Assembly (NCBI GenBank): GCA_002104985.1 | Contig: MCGO01000109.1 | Coordinates: 1 to 64,000 of the forward strand | Direction: 5' to 3' | Length of the DNA stretch: 64,000 bases | Origin: Rhizoclosmatium globosum | Taxonomy: Eukaryota; Chytridiomycota; Chytridiomycetes; Chytridiales; Chytriomycetaceae | Shown: positions 24,801-33,656 of the stretch, piece by piece | Numbering within the stretch: position 1 is the first letter of the stretch | How the letters are laid out: each line of letters begins with the position of its first letter | The notes under the pieces: model-generated | Database searches by the model: none | What the model saw: the letters and a program-made list of their open reading frames with translations, nothing else | Told to the model about the DNA's origin: nothing | Program-made: the position numbers and the translations under genes

Positions 24801-25666
24801 CAGATGTGACAACTTCCATCTCATTCACTGATTTCGCAACATCCCTTCGCCTCAACTACCCAACCCTGATTCCTTCCCTCCCTTCCCTCAAAACCGCATT
24901 TGCAGACCCATCCAACCCAACCACAGTCACATTCCCCCAATTCCGCAAATACATCACAACCCAACTCCCCGAATCCGCAATGAAAGAATCAACCTCCTTC
25001 GCTCCACTCGAACAAATCTTTGGCCAATTCTGTATCGCCCACGACGCCGAAACAAACCCCCAATCCCGTGGCCCAATTTCAACCACCCGCATCGCCGAAA
25101 CAATGACAAACCTCACCGCCGGAAACCTCGCCATCGACCTTTCCGCCCAACACTACCTCCACACCCTCGTCACCCTCCCAAACGCCCTCGGCCTCGACGT
25201 TCTCGAAACCCTGACAGACCCACGCGTCATACTCCCATACGAATTCTCAACCCTCATCAATGCGACATACGATTCCCGCGGAAACCTCCCCCTCCACGCC
25301 GCCGCGAAGCTTGCAAGCGACAATTCCCTGATTGTCCGGCATTTACTCATCCACGGCGCGGACCCGTCGATCGTGACGAGGAAGGGTGGCTGGACGGCGC
25401 TGCATATTGCGTCGTGGGTAGGATCTGTTGCGACGCTTGAGGTTTTGTTGGAGGTTTCGTCGCGGGGTGTTGTTTTGCAGAGGGATGAAGAGGGGTGGAC
25501 TTGTTTGATGCATGCTGCGCGGTATGGCCATTCCGGGTGTGTGCAAGCGATTTTGGGGGTGATTGAAGATGTGGAAGGTGTTAAGATGTTGATTGATGAG
25601 GCGTTTGAAGTTGCAGTGAAGTTTGGGCAGGAGGAAGTGGCGGGGTTGTTGGATGAACGGATTTAA
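21823..25666 (+). CDS. MLKL-like helical domain, pseudokinase and ankyrin protein, 1124 aa
   Basis: Exons 21823-21963, 22036-22689, 22980-23597, 23653-24025 and 24078-25666 keep frame. The 290-nt second intron is long for this window and could hide another small exon. The N-terminus has helices ARIRRLALRIQMLSLSLNTL, a Ser-rich insertion of about 120 aa, then LLLLLERIKGFIKNNSSS and QRFEDRLKGFQGLVRTWVEE. This resembles the four-helix N-terminal domain of MLKL and related fungal TKL kinases. The kinase-like domain keeps the VAIK lysine (DVVIKRVR) and DFG (VVADFGLWEY), but the catalytic loop reads HGALRSSNVLV with Ala in place of Asp, so it is probably a pseudokinase. An acidic linker and a helical EF-hand-like region follow, then three ankyrin repeats (NLPLHAAAKLA, GWTALHIASWVG, GWTCLMHAARYG). 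A membrane-acting or scaffolding death-effector role is inference. Confidence 0.75.
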
Positions 25667-25810
25667 AATTTGTTTGTGTTGAGAGGTTTTATTTTCCCCG
25701 TAGTAGGTGTGACATTCATTAGAAGAGAATTATAGATAAATGTTGGTTTAGATAACGTTTCGAATTTTTGTGTTTCATAAAGTGCCAAGAAAGTTGATTA
25801 GTTGCTTTAA

Positions 25811-26452
25811 TCATGCTTCTTTACAAAGTCTTTCTGACACCTTCAGATCAATACAATCAATACTTTCATATCGCAATCGCAATAACTGCATAGACACAAA
25901 ATGACAATCGAATAAACTCCATCGATAGTCAATCATAGAAACTGTGCCGTTTACAATATCTTCTTGATTCCACCTTTGAATATACGGTTTGCAGATGTTT
26001 GCATACTTGGTCGGATGACGAATTAGTAATGTTTCAAATGTCCCCAAACCAAACGAGGAACTCACATATAGCCCTAGAAAGCAATATTCAAATAACAGAA
26101 TCCCTATCTGAATGATAGCAGGCGGTGCATACAGAATGGGAGGTATATCCGCAGCATTACGACTTTGGAGAACAAGCACGACAGCCCATCCAAAAGCGAT
26201 CAGAGACAGCGTTGATGCAACAAATTCAAAGTATCTTCGACTTTTGTGTAAGGCGCTGTTGAGTTCTTCCAGTTGATCATCCGTGGCGTGTGCTTGTGTC
26301 TTGGCTGCTGAATCTTGTGAAGGATGTGATTGTTTGAATGCGGAACCACGGCAGTCAAAGTCAAAGGACTTGAGAACTACGAATCCGTTGGGAATGTGGG
26401 TGACCATGGCTGGATGTGGCAGTGAGAGTGTGCACGCAGTGGATGGTGACAT
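25811..26452 (-). CDS. Two-TM array protein 1 (lacks WW-ligand motifs), 193 aa
   Basis: This is the most downstream copy of the minus-strand array. Exons 26452-26066 and 26005-25811 join in phase 0 around a 60-nt intron with TACTAATTC branch-like sequence. The intron is stop-free and divisible by three, so retention would add 20 residues. The protein has a short N-terminus, a charged helix (DDQLEELNSALHKSRRYFEF), two hydrophobic segments (STLSLIAFGWAVVLVLQS and AIIQIGILLFEYCFLG) and the exon-2 helix YANICKPYIQRWNQED matching the other copies. It lacks the proline-rich PPxY region and the C-terminal LPxY. It is the most divergent member of the array. The function is unknown. Confidence 0.6.
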   Translation of the reverse strand: MSPSTACTLSLPHPAMVTHIPNGFVVLKSFDFDCRGSAFKQSHPSQDSAAKTQAHATDDQLEELNSALHKSRRYFEFVASTLSLIAFGWAVVLVLQSRNAADIPPILYAPPAIIQIGILLFEYCFLGLYVSSSFGLGTFETLLIRHPTKYANICKPYIQRWNQEDIVNGTVSMIDYRWSLFDCHFVSMQLLRLRYESIDCIDLKVSERLCKEA

Positions 26453-26550
26453 CTTTAGAATTTTATGACAGAGATCTGAGAAAGTAGGCCAGAGCAGATG
26501 AAAGGATGTATGTACATATACTTTATGGCTATAACACTTCCGTAACTGCT

Positions 26551-27437
26551 TCATTCAGCTCTACCTCTGTATTCTGGTAAAAATACGACAGGCATCAGCT
26601 CTTGGACCTCAGACCTCTCGAAAATACCAATCTTGACATTGATGAACGTAGATAACACATTGGCTTTGCGCTTTTGCAAGGTGAAGAACAAGTTGATGTT
26701 CTCGTCATGACAGCTTTTGTTGAATCGACGAACAAATGCGTCCACAACCCCAACGTACTAAAATATCAATGAATCAATTAACGAATTAAGCTAAAACTGT
26801 AAGATTGTCCTGTTACCTTTGCACTGATTTCAACAGACGGCATCAGTCCATACGCAATCAAGGGTATAATAACCAACGAGAATCCAGCCCATAACCGATC
26901 GTGAGCGTAAATAAATACTGCTGTGGCCGATACAATACAGACGACAGCCGTGATTATGACGAAAGAGCCATAATAACGCAAAAGCCAAATACTCTTGATC
27001 GACTCTGGCGAACTCAAGAGCTCATTCAATTCCCGCATTTTAGACTCGTATTTCTCAGGGGAGATACTGTGGTGCAAAATAGTTGGGCATGATGTTTTAA
27101 AGAAATTTGGCTGACTATCAATTCGCATTGTCACGGTCTCGAGTAATATCATTCCAGGTGGTCTATGACCATCGTATTCTGGAGGAGGTTCAGAAGGAAC
27201 TCGATTAATGCGGGCAGCTGATCTTCGAGGCACTTCGTTGCCCTCTGGTTCTTCGATTCCGATATTGACGACATCAGAGTTGTTTTCGCGATTGGCAGGA
27301 TCTGGGGTTTGTATGCTTGGATTGTCATCGCTTTCATATTCGTACTTGACGTCACCCTCGCTGTGTCCTTCGTACACACTAGAGGCCTCCACTGCATCAG
27401 CCGCATTTGGTGAAGGTGATGGCGCTGGAGTGGACAT
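26551..27437 (-). CDS. Two-TM array protein 2 with PPxY and LPxY motifs, 275 aa
   Basis: Exons 27437-26817 and 26757-26551 join in phase 0. The N-terminal 90 residues are acidic and disordered and end in SEPPPEYDGHRPPG, a PPxY motif. The family core follows (PNFFKTSCPTI, then YESKMRELNELLSSPESIKS) and two hydrophobic segments (FVIITAVVCIVSATAVFIYA and AGFSLVIIPLIAYGLM). Exon 2 begins YVGVVDAFVRRFNKSCHDEN, has strand-rich sequence, and ends near VVFLPEYRGRAE, an LPxY motif. Both motifs would face the cytosol if the TM pair is a hairpin. Binding to WW domains of a NEDD4/Rsp5 ligase is inferred from the motifs, and nothing in the sequence names a cargo. Confidence 0.75.
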
Positions 27438-27630
27438 TGTAAACTAGATATGAGGACGTTGATTGTGACGATTGGAAGTTGGTGGTATTAAATTGAGCAC
27501 GCTTTCCAACGATTGGGCTTGCCTTGAGTGCTCAAACGGCCACCTTCAAAACATAACAAACAATAACCAGATTTTAATACATTTCAAGCATCACATAGAA
27601 GATAAAATTTACTATATTCTATTGGTGCAA

Positions 27631-28460
27631 CTAGACTGCATACTCTGGCAAGTTTTCTCCCATCACGTTGCGAACAGCATCACCCATGACTCCCAGTCTT
27701 TCAAATACAAGCAATTGGATATTGATTCGACCAAAGTCTTTGGAATCCCCTTGAATTTTTTTGACGTCGTAAAACAAGTTTACTCCCTGACCATCATCTT
27801 CTTGAGTCCACTTCTTTGCAAATTCTTGAACAATCCCGATGTACTTATGGAGTGACAAAGAAGGTTAGAATGGATTTCTTGGCACAATTGCATGAATATA
27901 GTGCACCCCACCCTTACCTTAACATCCGTCGATAGCGATAACCCATACATCCCGGGAATCAACATAATAATGAAAGCATATGCACCGCTTGTTCCTCCAA
28001 TCGCCATGAACAGTGAAAACGAGACAATCAAACACAAAACTAAGATTCCTAACCCAATCCAACGAAACCGTTTGAAGTACTCCATACTTTTCAAGCTTTC
28101 CTCTGTGTTCAATTTATCGTTCAACTCATTGATGCGGTTCAGGTATGTGAGATTGGGGATCTTGTCTTCCAATCGAGCTGGTCTTTGTGGACTAAAGAAA
28201 GCAGGCTTGCTTTCAAAGTCTATTTTGACAACAGCGAGTAGATTGGCACCGATTGGGATGGGGCCGTCATAGTCGGGAGGAGGTTCGACTTGCGCTTGAA
28301 GTGAAGTTGAATTGAGGTTATCTATGTCGATGGCAGCGGCAGCCTGTGGTTCCCGTAGCTCGATCTGCTCAACTGCTTCAAAGGGAGGCGGATTGATGGT
28401 CGCCTGGGGTGGTTGATGGGGAGCGGATCGAGTTGTGGTGTTGATTTGGAATTGAATCAT
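27631..28460 (-). CDS. Two-TM array protein 3 with PPxY and LPxY motifs, 251 aa
   Basis: Exons 28460-27918 and 27843-27631 join in phase 0. The Pro/Gln-rich N-terminus ends in QVEPPPDYDGPIPIG (PPxY). The core reads KPAFFSPQRPARLEDKIPN and YLNRINELNDKLNTEESLKS. Two hydrophobic segments follow (GLGILVLCLIVSFSLFMAIG and YAFIIMLIPGMYGLSL). The exon-2 helix is YIGIVQEFAKKWTQEDDGQG and the C-terminus is MGENLPEYAV (LPxY). The layout matches its neighbours on both sides, in the same orientation and spaced by under 200 bp, so these arose by tandem duplication. The biochemical role is unknown. Confidence 0.78.
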
Positions 28461-28518
28461 GTTTAGTTTTAAGTTTTGTGCGACAACAGCATTTAATTCT
28501 TTTCATAAATGAGGTATA

Positions 28519-29275
28519 TTATACGGGGCTATACATGGGCAATTCCTCCGTCACTAATGGTTCGCCTGGAGCCCTTCTTTCGTAAATCAGAAGCACAACA
28601 TCTGTTCTCGACTGTTGCTGTTGCGATCGAACTGAGTGATGTCTATATATCAAGTTGATTCCTTGGGCCGCATCTTCGTCCGACCACTTCTTGGCAAACC
28701 CTTCCACAATCGTTACGTACTGTTGAATTGAGGTCAGCCAGTTGATCACTGCCATCGAAACATACCTGTGCAGTCATGGGAACCCAAATTCCATAAATAA
28801 CGGGAATCACAAGTAACGCATAGCCATACACCTCTGTTGTGACAAGATCAATTACGAGAGCAGTAACAAGGGTGACAGCCAGCAATACAAGCCAAATTAC
28901 ACGCAATCGAGTCAAATGCTTAATACTATCCAAACTTGCTTTCGTGTTGAGGTGTTGGTTCAACTCGGTCATTCGTGCCAGATACAGGTTGTATGGGATC
29001 TTGCCATCAAGGCGATCAGGCAGCCGGGTATTAAAGAAGTTTGGTTCCTTGTCAAACTGCATTCTGACTGCGGCAAGCAGAACATTGTTGGTTGAAGGAG
29101 GGTTGTCATACAAAGGAGGAGTTGTGTCAAGGGGTGGCGGAACGTTGATCGCAAGAGTTTCTCGAGTTGGTCTCTGAGAGAGTTGATCTAGTTGATCAAT
29201 TGATGGTGGTTCGGAGCTAGGTTGCCGCTCCGGTGGGGTATTGGAAAGTGGAGGGTTGTTCTGAGGGTTGCTCAT
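28519..29275 (-). CDS. Two-TM array protein 4 with PPxY and LPxY motifs, 236 aa
   Basis: Exons 29275-28766 and 28719-28519 join in phase 0. The N-terminal region is Pro-rich, ending in LDTTPPLYDNPPS (PPxY). The core is typical of the array (EPNFFNTRLPDRLDGKIPYN, then LARMTELNQHLNTKASLDS). Two hydrophobic segments (VIWLVLLAVTLVTALVIDLV and YGYALLVIPVIYGIWV) precede the exon-2 helix YVTIVEGFAKKWSDEDAAQG. The C-terminus is EELPMYSPV (LPxY). Its 5' side is now occupied by a retrotransposon: the first element codons begin about 90-130 bp upstream of this start codon, so most of the original promoter has been displaced. Confidence 0.78.
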
Positions 29276-29361
29276 TTGGCTTTGAAATCTCAGGTGTGGC
29301 GCGTGCCTCTTTTCCCTTTATCAGTTGCATAGACATAAAAGCATTAAGAAAAGAATAATGC

Positions 29362-32300
29362 ATGAGCTGTAGCCCGAAGAGCAAATCAGAGAGCGCGAAT
29401 CTTGACAGAGAAGCAGAAGAAAGCCCAGGAAGTGGCAGCAGCCAGGCAGAAGCAGTTCGAAGTAGCTACGACCTTTGCAGACAAGTGGGAGGCAGCGCAG
29501 TACATTCCAGTACCAAGAGAAGCACTTCCTCCGCAAACTATGGTACTTGTCGAGCTTCCAGCCATCTCTCAGGCAGTACTGAAGGATTCGACATTAGTGG
29601 ATGTGGTGAGGGGTCTTCTGACAGCAGCAACTGGTTCAGCCCCAATGTTTGTATCTCTGATTGGAACAAAAGCAGCAGAAGTTATGATGAGTCAAGCTTG
29701 TGTGGAAATTCTGCAGAAGACATGGAAGTTGAGAGTGAAAGTGGATTTCAACCCATTGCTCCAGATGGGACTTCAGTCCAACGAAGAGGCAAAGAAGGCA
29801 GCAGTGACTCGTCGTGCTCGTTGTTTTGCATGGTCGCGCTCTCCGGAAACAGATGTGGCTGCACTTATGAATCTGATCCCAGAAATCCAGAAGTTAGTTG
29901 TGAAGGAGGGTCTACGCTTCTCGGGTCCAAAGGACTCTTTGTCTCGTCGTCAGTACAGCAAGCGTATGCACCACATTCTGGCAAAGATCGAAGCAGACTT
30001 TCAGAACATGGTTGTGGAGGCATCAAACAGCTAAATTCTGTTACAGGAAATGGTAGCCCTGATGAGGTTGAGAGCATGAAGTTGTTTGATGAATGTATGG
30101 AGGGTGGTGCCGAGGATTTTGGTGATGTGTTTGGGAGGGTTCCAGGTGGTGATGCCTGTGGTGTACATCGGCTCAACAATGTTGGCTCCAGCGGTTGGGC
30201 TGGTTTGCAAGTCTCTAGATCTGAATATGAAGCTGCAGTACTTGATGATGTTCGCTTTGCCAGTGGGAATGTACAGGACCGAGCTCCTGGATGTGATATG
30301 CCAAAAGTGGGAAGGTCCGGCAGTAACTGCCTTCCCGCTGAGGTCCCGTATCGTTCCCTTTCTTCATCGCACATAGATGTTGATGCTCCTTTTTTGCAGA
30401 TTGGCCCAGCTCCTGAAAATACTCCATGTCCATTTCAAGCATTGCATAAATGCCGTAACCCTCGGTCTGCACAAGGATTTCGGGTTCCTAGTTTGCTTAA
30501 TCATATGTTGACTTCAAACAAGAAACTTATCTCAAGTAAATGGTTAGAGAGTCAGCGCTTGGTGCCAGGTTTCTCTTCATACTTGGAGCAGGTCCTATTT
30601 TGGGTTAATCGGTGGTTTTGCCCTCGTTGTTTCCATTTCAACACACTCACAAAACGCAATGTTTGCTCTGGTCCAGAGTGCACCTTTTCTCCTGTCTGCA
30701 AGGAGGGAATAGTTTCCCCTTTGTTTCAAGCTCTACCTATTGATGCTGACCCTCAAGTGCCTGTGTGTGATACTCCTTTGGGGTTAACTGAATTGGAGGC
30801 AATGCTTCAAGCTGGAGTTCCAACAATGGCTAGTGTCCCGAAAGGGTCACGTCTTGTCTGTTCTGAGCTTTACACTGAGTTATTAGAGTCTGTTGGTGCC
30901 CAGCCTGATGATGTTGGAATGTGGATTAGGTTACTGCTCTTCCCAGTCTGCATTCTCCGCCGGGTCCTCCCTTCCAGCCTTCATACATTACGAAAAAGCC
31001 AGCGCGCTTCTCGTTTGGGCACTATAGTTAATTCAAGAGTTGCAGTTTGGAGGAAAGAAGGGACTGCAGGTCAGCGGAAGTTGTATGTAGAAGCACTGGA
31101 AAGTGTTTCTGCACAAGTGGTCTTTAAGTCAAACCAACCCAGTGAATCAGTACTTGCAAGCCGCTGTAAACAGAAGCTGAGGGATGGTCAATTTTCAGCA
31201 GCTATTAAAGTCTTGCAGTCATCAGGTGTTCACTCAGCATCATCAGAGGTTATGGAAAAGCTCCTGGCTAAGCATCCTCAGAATGAAGTCCCCCTTTGTC
31301 ATCCTAATCTTATTGGCTCTCATTCACATTTTAGTGTTGACCAGGTCAAAGCTGCTTTGATGACTTTTGCTAAAGGAACAGCTCCTGGACGTGATGGTTT
31401 GCTTGCAACCCACTTGATTGATATGCTCCATTCTGCAGCAGGTGGTGTTGGCCCCCGCCTACTTGATGCACTTACCACAGTCTGTGATTTGCTCTTTGGA
31501 GGACTAGCCCCTCCCTCAATTGCTCCATACATAGCCTCAGCTGGATTGACACCCCTTAAAAAGCCTGACAATGATGTACGACCTATTGCAGTGGGAATGA
31601 TTTTGCGTAGACTTGTCTCAAAGCTGGGTATGGCACGAGTTAAGCTTCCTATGTCTCAGTATTTGCAAAGCATTCATCAATATGGGGTTGCTATTTCTGG
31701 GGGAGTGGAAGCTGTTCTTCACGCATTTAACCGTATTGTTGCTGAGAGAGCTGAATTGCTTGAATGTCTCCTTTTCGTTGACTTTCAAAATGCCTTCAAT
31801 TTGGTGTCTCGGGAAGCTATGTTTGCACAAGTACGTGAAATGTGTCCTGTTCTGCTGAACTGGGTGGGATATACATATGGCTGTAAGAGCTGGCTTTTTG
31901 TTGGGGATAAATCATTTGGATCTTGCACTGGAGTTCAGCAAGGGGATCCCCTTGGCCCATTGTTATTCTGTCTTGTGCTTGCTGTTCTTCAGAAGTCTGT
32001 GTATAATCAGTGCCAGGTTATGCATACGGGTGCTATTATGGATGACTGGACTCTTCATGGAGACACTCTTCAAATGGTTGCTGCCTTTGATGTTATAACT
32101 CGTGAGGGACCATCTCTTGGATTGCATGCTAATCTGTTTAAATGTGAAGTATATTGGCCAACTTTTGACCCTCGAAGAAGCCTGTTCCCTCCAGGTATCA
32201 TCCAGGTTCAGCCAGAAACTGGGGTCAAGCTTCTTGGTGGAGCAGTGTCTGGAAACCCTTCGTTTTATGAGGCTCAGTTTTGCCGTCGTGTATCCAAATG

Positions 32301-32961
32301 TTCCTCCGCAATTGAGTCGCTAGTTTCCCTGCATGATCCGCAATGTCAGCTTCTTTTGCTTCGTGCTTGTTTAGGGATCCCTAAGCTGGTGTATGCATTG
32401 CGCACAATGCACCCTTCTGTAGTATCTAGGGGAGTCTCAGACTTTGATGCAGTTCTTCGTAAGGCTCTGACAAATATTGTTGGGTGCAGTCTTTCTGATT
32501 TCCAGTTCTTGCTTACCGGTTTACCTCTGTCATCTGGGGGCCTTGGAATCTCTCAGGCTTCTCACCTTGTTCATTATGCCTATGTAGCCTCTGTTCTGTC
32601 TACAGCCCTCTTCAGTCTGCCATCTTGTCATCATCTGGTCTGTCTCCTTTTGGTCCTATGTTTGATTCAGTACTTGTCTCTCTTTCATCCCGCTTGTCTT
32701 ACCCCTCTGTTGATGTTCTCCGTAATGAAGTCTCATCCTCCACCTCTCCAACACAAAAACATTTGGCGGGAGTCTTCAATTCAGTTCTTCACAAGGAGTT
32801 CTTGGCAACATCTGGAAATGATTTGCGTTGGTTTGACAAGTCCACAGGACGGTTTCTCCCTCGTCATCAGGCTTTACTTCAATCATTTACCCAGCAACAT
32901 GCATCGTCGTTCTTGTTGGCTCTTCCAATGGAAGGTCTGCACTTGGTTATGTCTCCTGTAG
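29362..32961 (+). CDS. Retrotransposon reverse transcriptase frame
   Basis: The frame is open from an ATG at 29362, but the first ~230 codons are Ser/Gly-rich and may be non-coding overlap. Credible protein begins around 30050. Near the N-terminus are CPFQALHKC...H and CPRCFHFN...CSGPEC, zinc-finger-like clusters of the kind used for target binding. The RT domain has GTAPGRDGLLATHLIDML, RPIAVGMILRRLVSKLGMAR, a palm motif A-like FVDFQNAFNLVSR, GVQQGDPLGPLLFCLVLAV, and a DD-containing motif C (AIMDDWTLHG). The thumb-like continuation runs to about 32610. After that the true protein continues in another frame, and the last ~115 codons here are out-of-frame read-through. Confidence 0.8.
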   Translation: MSCSPKSKSESANLDREAEESPGSGSSQAEAVRSSYDLCRQVGGSAVHSSTKRSTSSANYGTCRASSHLSGSTEGFDISGCGEGSSDSSNWFSPNVCISDWNKSSRSYDESSLCGNSAEDMEVESESGFQPIAPDGTSVQRRGKEGSSDSSCSLFCMVALSGNRCGCTYESDPRNPEVSCEGGSTLLGSKGLFVSSSVQQAYAPHSGKDRSRLSEHGCGGIKQLNSVTGNGSPDEVESMKLFDECMEGGAEDFGDVFGRVPGGDACGVHRLNNVGSSGWAGLQVSRSEYEAAVLDDVRFASGNVQDRAPGCDMPKVGRSGSNCLPAEVPYRSLSSSHIDVDAPFLQIGPAPENTPCPFQALHKCRNPRSAQGFRVPSLLNHMLTSNKKLISSKWLESQRLVPGFSSYLEQVLFWVNRWFCPRCFHFNTLTKRNVCSGPECTFSPVCKEGIVSPLFQALPIDADPQVPVCDTPLGLTELEAMLQAGVPTMASVPKGSRLVCSELYTELLESVGAQPDDVGMWIRLLLFPVCILRRVLPSSLHTLRKSQRASRLGTIVNSRVAVWRKEGTAGQRKLYVEALESVSAQVVFKSNQPSESVLASRCKQKLRDGQFSAAIKVLQSSGVHSASSEVMEKLLAKHPQNEVPLCHPNLIGSHSHFSVDQVKAALMTFAKGTAPGRDGLLATHLIDMLHSAAGGVGPRLLDALTTVCDLLFGGLAPPSIAPYIASAGLTPLKKPDNDVRPIAVGMILRRLVSKLGMARVKLPMSQYLQSIHQYGVAISGGVEAVLHAFNRIVAERAELLECLLFVDFQNAFNLVSREAMFAQVREMCPVLLNWVGYTYGCKSWLFVGDKSFGSCTGVQQGDPLGPLLFCLVLAVLQKSVYNQCQVMHTGAIMDDWTLHGDTLQMVAAFDVITREGPSLGLHANLFKCEVYWPTFDPRRSLFPPGIIQVQPETGVKLLGGAVSGNPSFYEAQFCRRVSKCSSAIESLVSLHDPQCQLLLLRACLGIPKLVYALRTMHPSVVSRGVSDFDAVLRKALTNIVGCSLSDFQFLLTGLPLSSGGLGISQASHLVHYAYVASVLSTALFSLPSCHHLVCLLLVLCLIQYLSLFHPACLTPLLMFSVMKSHPPPLQHKNIWRESSIQFFTRSSWQHLEMICVGLTSPQDGFSLVIRLYFNHLPSNMHRRSCWLFQWKVCTWLCLL
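29402..30034 (+). CDS. Retrotransposon ORF1-like frame, about 210 codons
   Basis: This frame overlaps the long RT frame in the 5' part of the element. It reads as a normal globular protein with balanced hydrophobic and charged residues (KWEAAQYIPVPREALPPQTM, MVLVELPAISQAVL, EIQKLVVKEGLRFSGPKDSL). No ATG opens it; the first codon is TTG. It may therefore start at an internal ATG, be reached by frameshifting, or be a remnant. No RNA-binding motif or coiled coil is obvious. The same DNA is also open in the RT frame, where it encodes a Ser-rich, disordered-looking sequence. I judge this frame the more protein-like of the two. Confidence 0.45.
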   Translation: MTEKQKKAQEVAAARQKQFEVATTFADKWEAAQYIPVPREALPPQTMVLVELPAISQAVLKDSTLVDVVRGLLTAATGSAPMFVSLIGTKAAEVMMSQACVEILQKTWKLRVKVDFNPLLQMGLQSNEEAKKAAVTRRARCFAWSRSPETDVAALMNLIPEIQKLVVKEGLRFSGPKDSLSRRQYSKRMHHILAKIEADFQNMVVEASNS

Positions 32962-33593
32962 AATACCGTGCTATCCTCCGCTATCGCCTTCTCATGCCGC
33001 TCTATACAGGCCGTCGTCGTTGTCGTCATTGTGAACATGTGATGGATTTGTTTGGTGATCATGCTTTCTGCTGTGGGGGTCACTCAGGCTCTTGGAGTAG
33101 ACATAATTTCTTGAGAGATACTTTGGCTGCTCTGGTTCGTCAAGTTGGAATCCTTTGTCGGGAGAATGGCGAAGTTCGCCTGCCTTCAAGTTCAGGAGAT
33201 CTTTGGCCAGCTGATCTTCTAGTCTATGACTTTTATGATGGGAAAACTGTTTGTGTGGATATCAGTGTTGTTCATCCACTTACCTCACGTGGCCTAATGG
33301 GATTTAAGGTTGGAAATGCTGTTCGTGGACGGGAATCTACAAAGAATGAAAAGTATTTGTCGGGTTGTCAGTCTATTGGTCTAGAGTTTGTCCCCTTTGT
33401 ATTGGATACTACTGGTGGGTTAGGCAAGAGCTCTATACAGTTTTTAGAAAAGTTGCGTGGCTTGATGATGCAGCGGGAAGTTATTCGAGAATCTGTGTCG
33501 GTAGCTGTTGTTTATCGTCGTATACTATTTGCGCTTCAGCATGCTTTGGCCCGTAATATAGTCAGCAAAATGGAGGAAGATTTTTACTATTGA
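32583..33593 (+). CDS. Retrotransposon C-terminal zinc knuckle and restriction-like endonuclease
   Basis: This is the continuation of the RT polyprotein in a second frame. It has a helical linker, then CRHCEHVMDLFGDHAFCCGG and a downstream SRH, the CxxC...H/C knuckle that precedes the endonuclease in R2-like elements. LWPADLLVYDF and CVDISVVHP then supply the PAD...VD pair of the PD-(D/E)xK nuclease core. The stop is at 33593. The shift from the RT frame lies at about 32600-32615 and is a net -1 (or +2); no splice sites fit. It could be a mutation that killed this copy, a consensus error, or programmed shifting, though no slippery heptamer plus structure is evident. Confidence 0.75.
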   Translation, partial: CSLCSVYSPLQSAILSSSGLSPFGPMFDSVLVSLSSRLSYPSVDVLRNEVSSSTSPTQKHLAGVFNSVLHKEFLATSGNDLRWFDKSTGRFLPRHQALLQSFTQQHASSFLLALPMEGLHLVMSPVEYRAILRYRLLMPLYTGRRRCRHCEHVMDLFGDHAFCCGGHSGSWSRHNFLRDTLAALVRQVGILCRENGEVRLPSSSGDLWPADLLVYDFYDGKTVCVDISVVHPLTSRGLMGFKVGNAVRGRESTKNEKYLSGCQSIGLEFVPFVLDTTGGLGKSSIQFLEKLRGLMMQREVIRESVSVAVVYRRILFALQHALARNIVSKMEEDFYY

Positions 33594-33656
33594 GGATTAT
33601 TTGATCTTGGGCATTAGATATATTTGAGTTATTTCAATAAAAATATAGTTTCTGAT

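Larger units (their letters stand above)
29330..33656 (+). mobile_element. Non-LTR retrotransposon of the restriction-like-endonuclease (R2/CRE-like) type
   Basis: A single element of about 4.3 kb lies in the two-TM gene array in the opposite orientation to its neighbours. It has a 5' open region, a reverse transcriptase frame with N-terminal zinc-finger-like Cys/His motifs, and a C-terminal CCHC plus restriction-like endonuclease in a different frame. No LTRs and no tyrosine recombinase or integrase were seen. The 3' end is AT-rich (AATAAAAATAT at about 33635-33645) and stops just short of the stop codon of array gene 5 (33659-33657). The exact ends and any target-site duplication could not be fixed. 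The RT core is nearly clean, which suggests a fairly recent insertion. Confidence 0.85.

Noticed and set aside
29330..33656. Possibility of an LTR retrotransposon or virus-derived element
   Set aside because: No LTRs, integrase, protease or capsid seen. Cys/His fingers, RT and restriction-like endonuclease order fit a non-LTR element.
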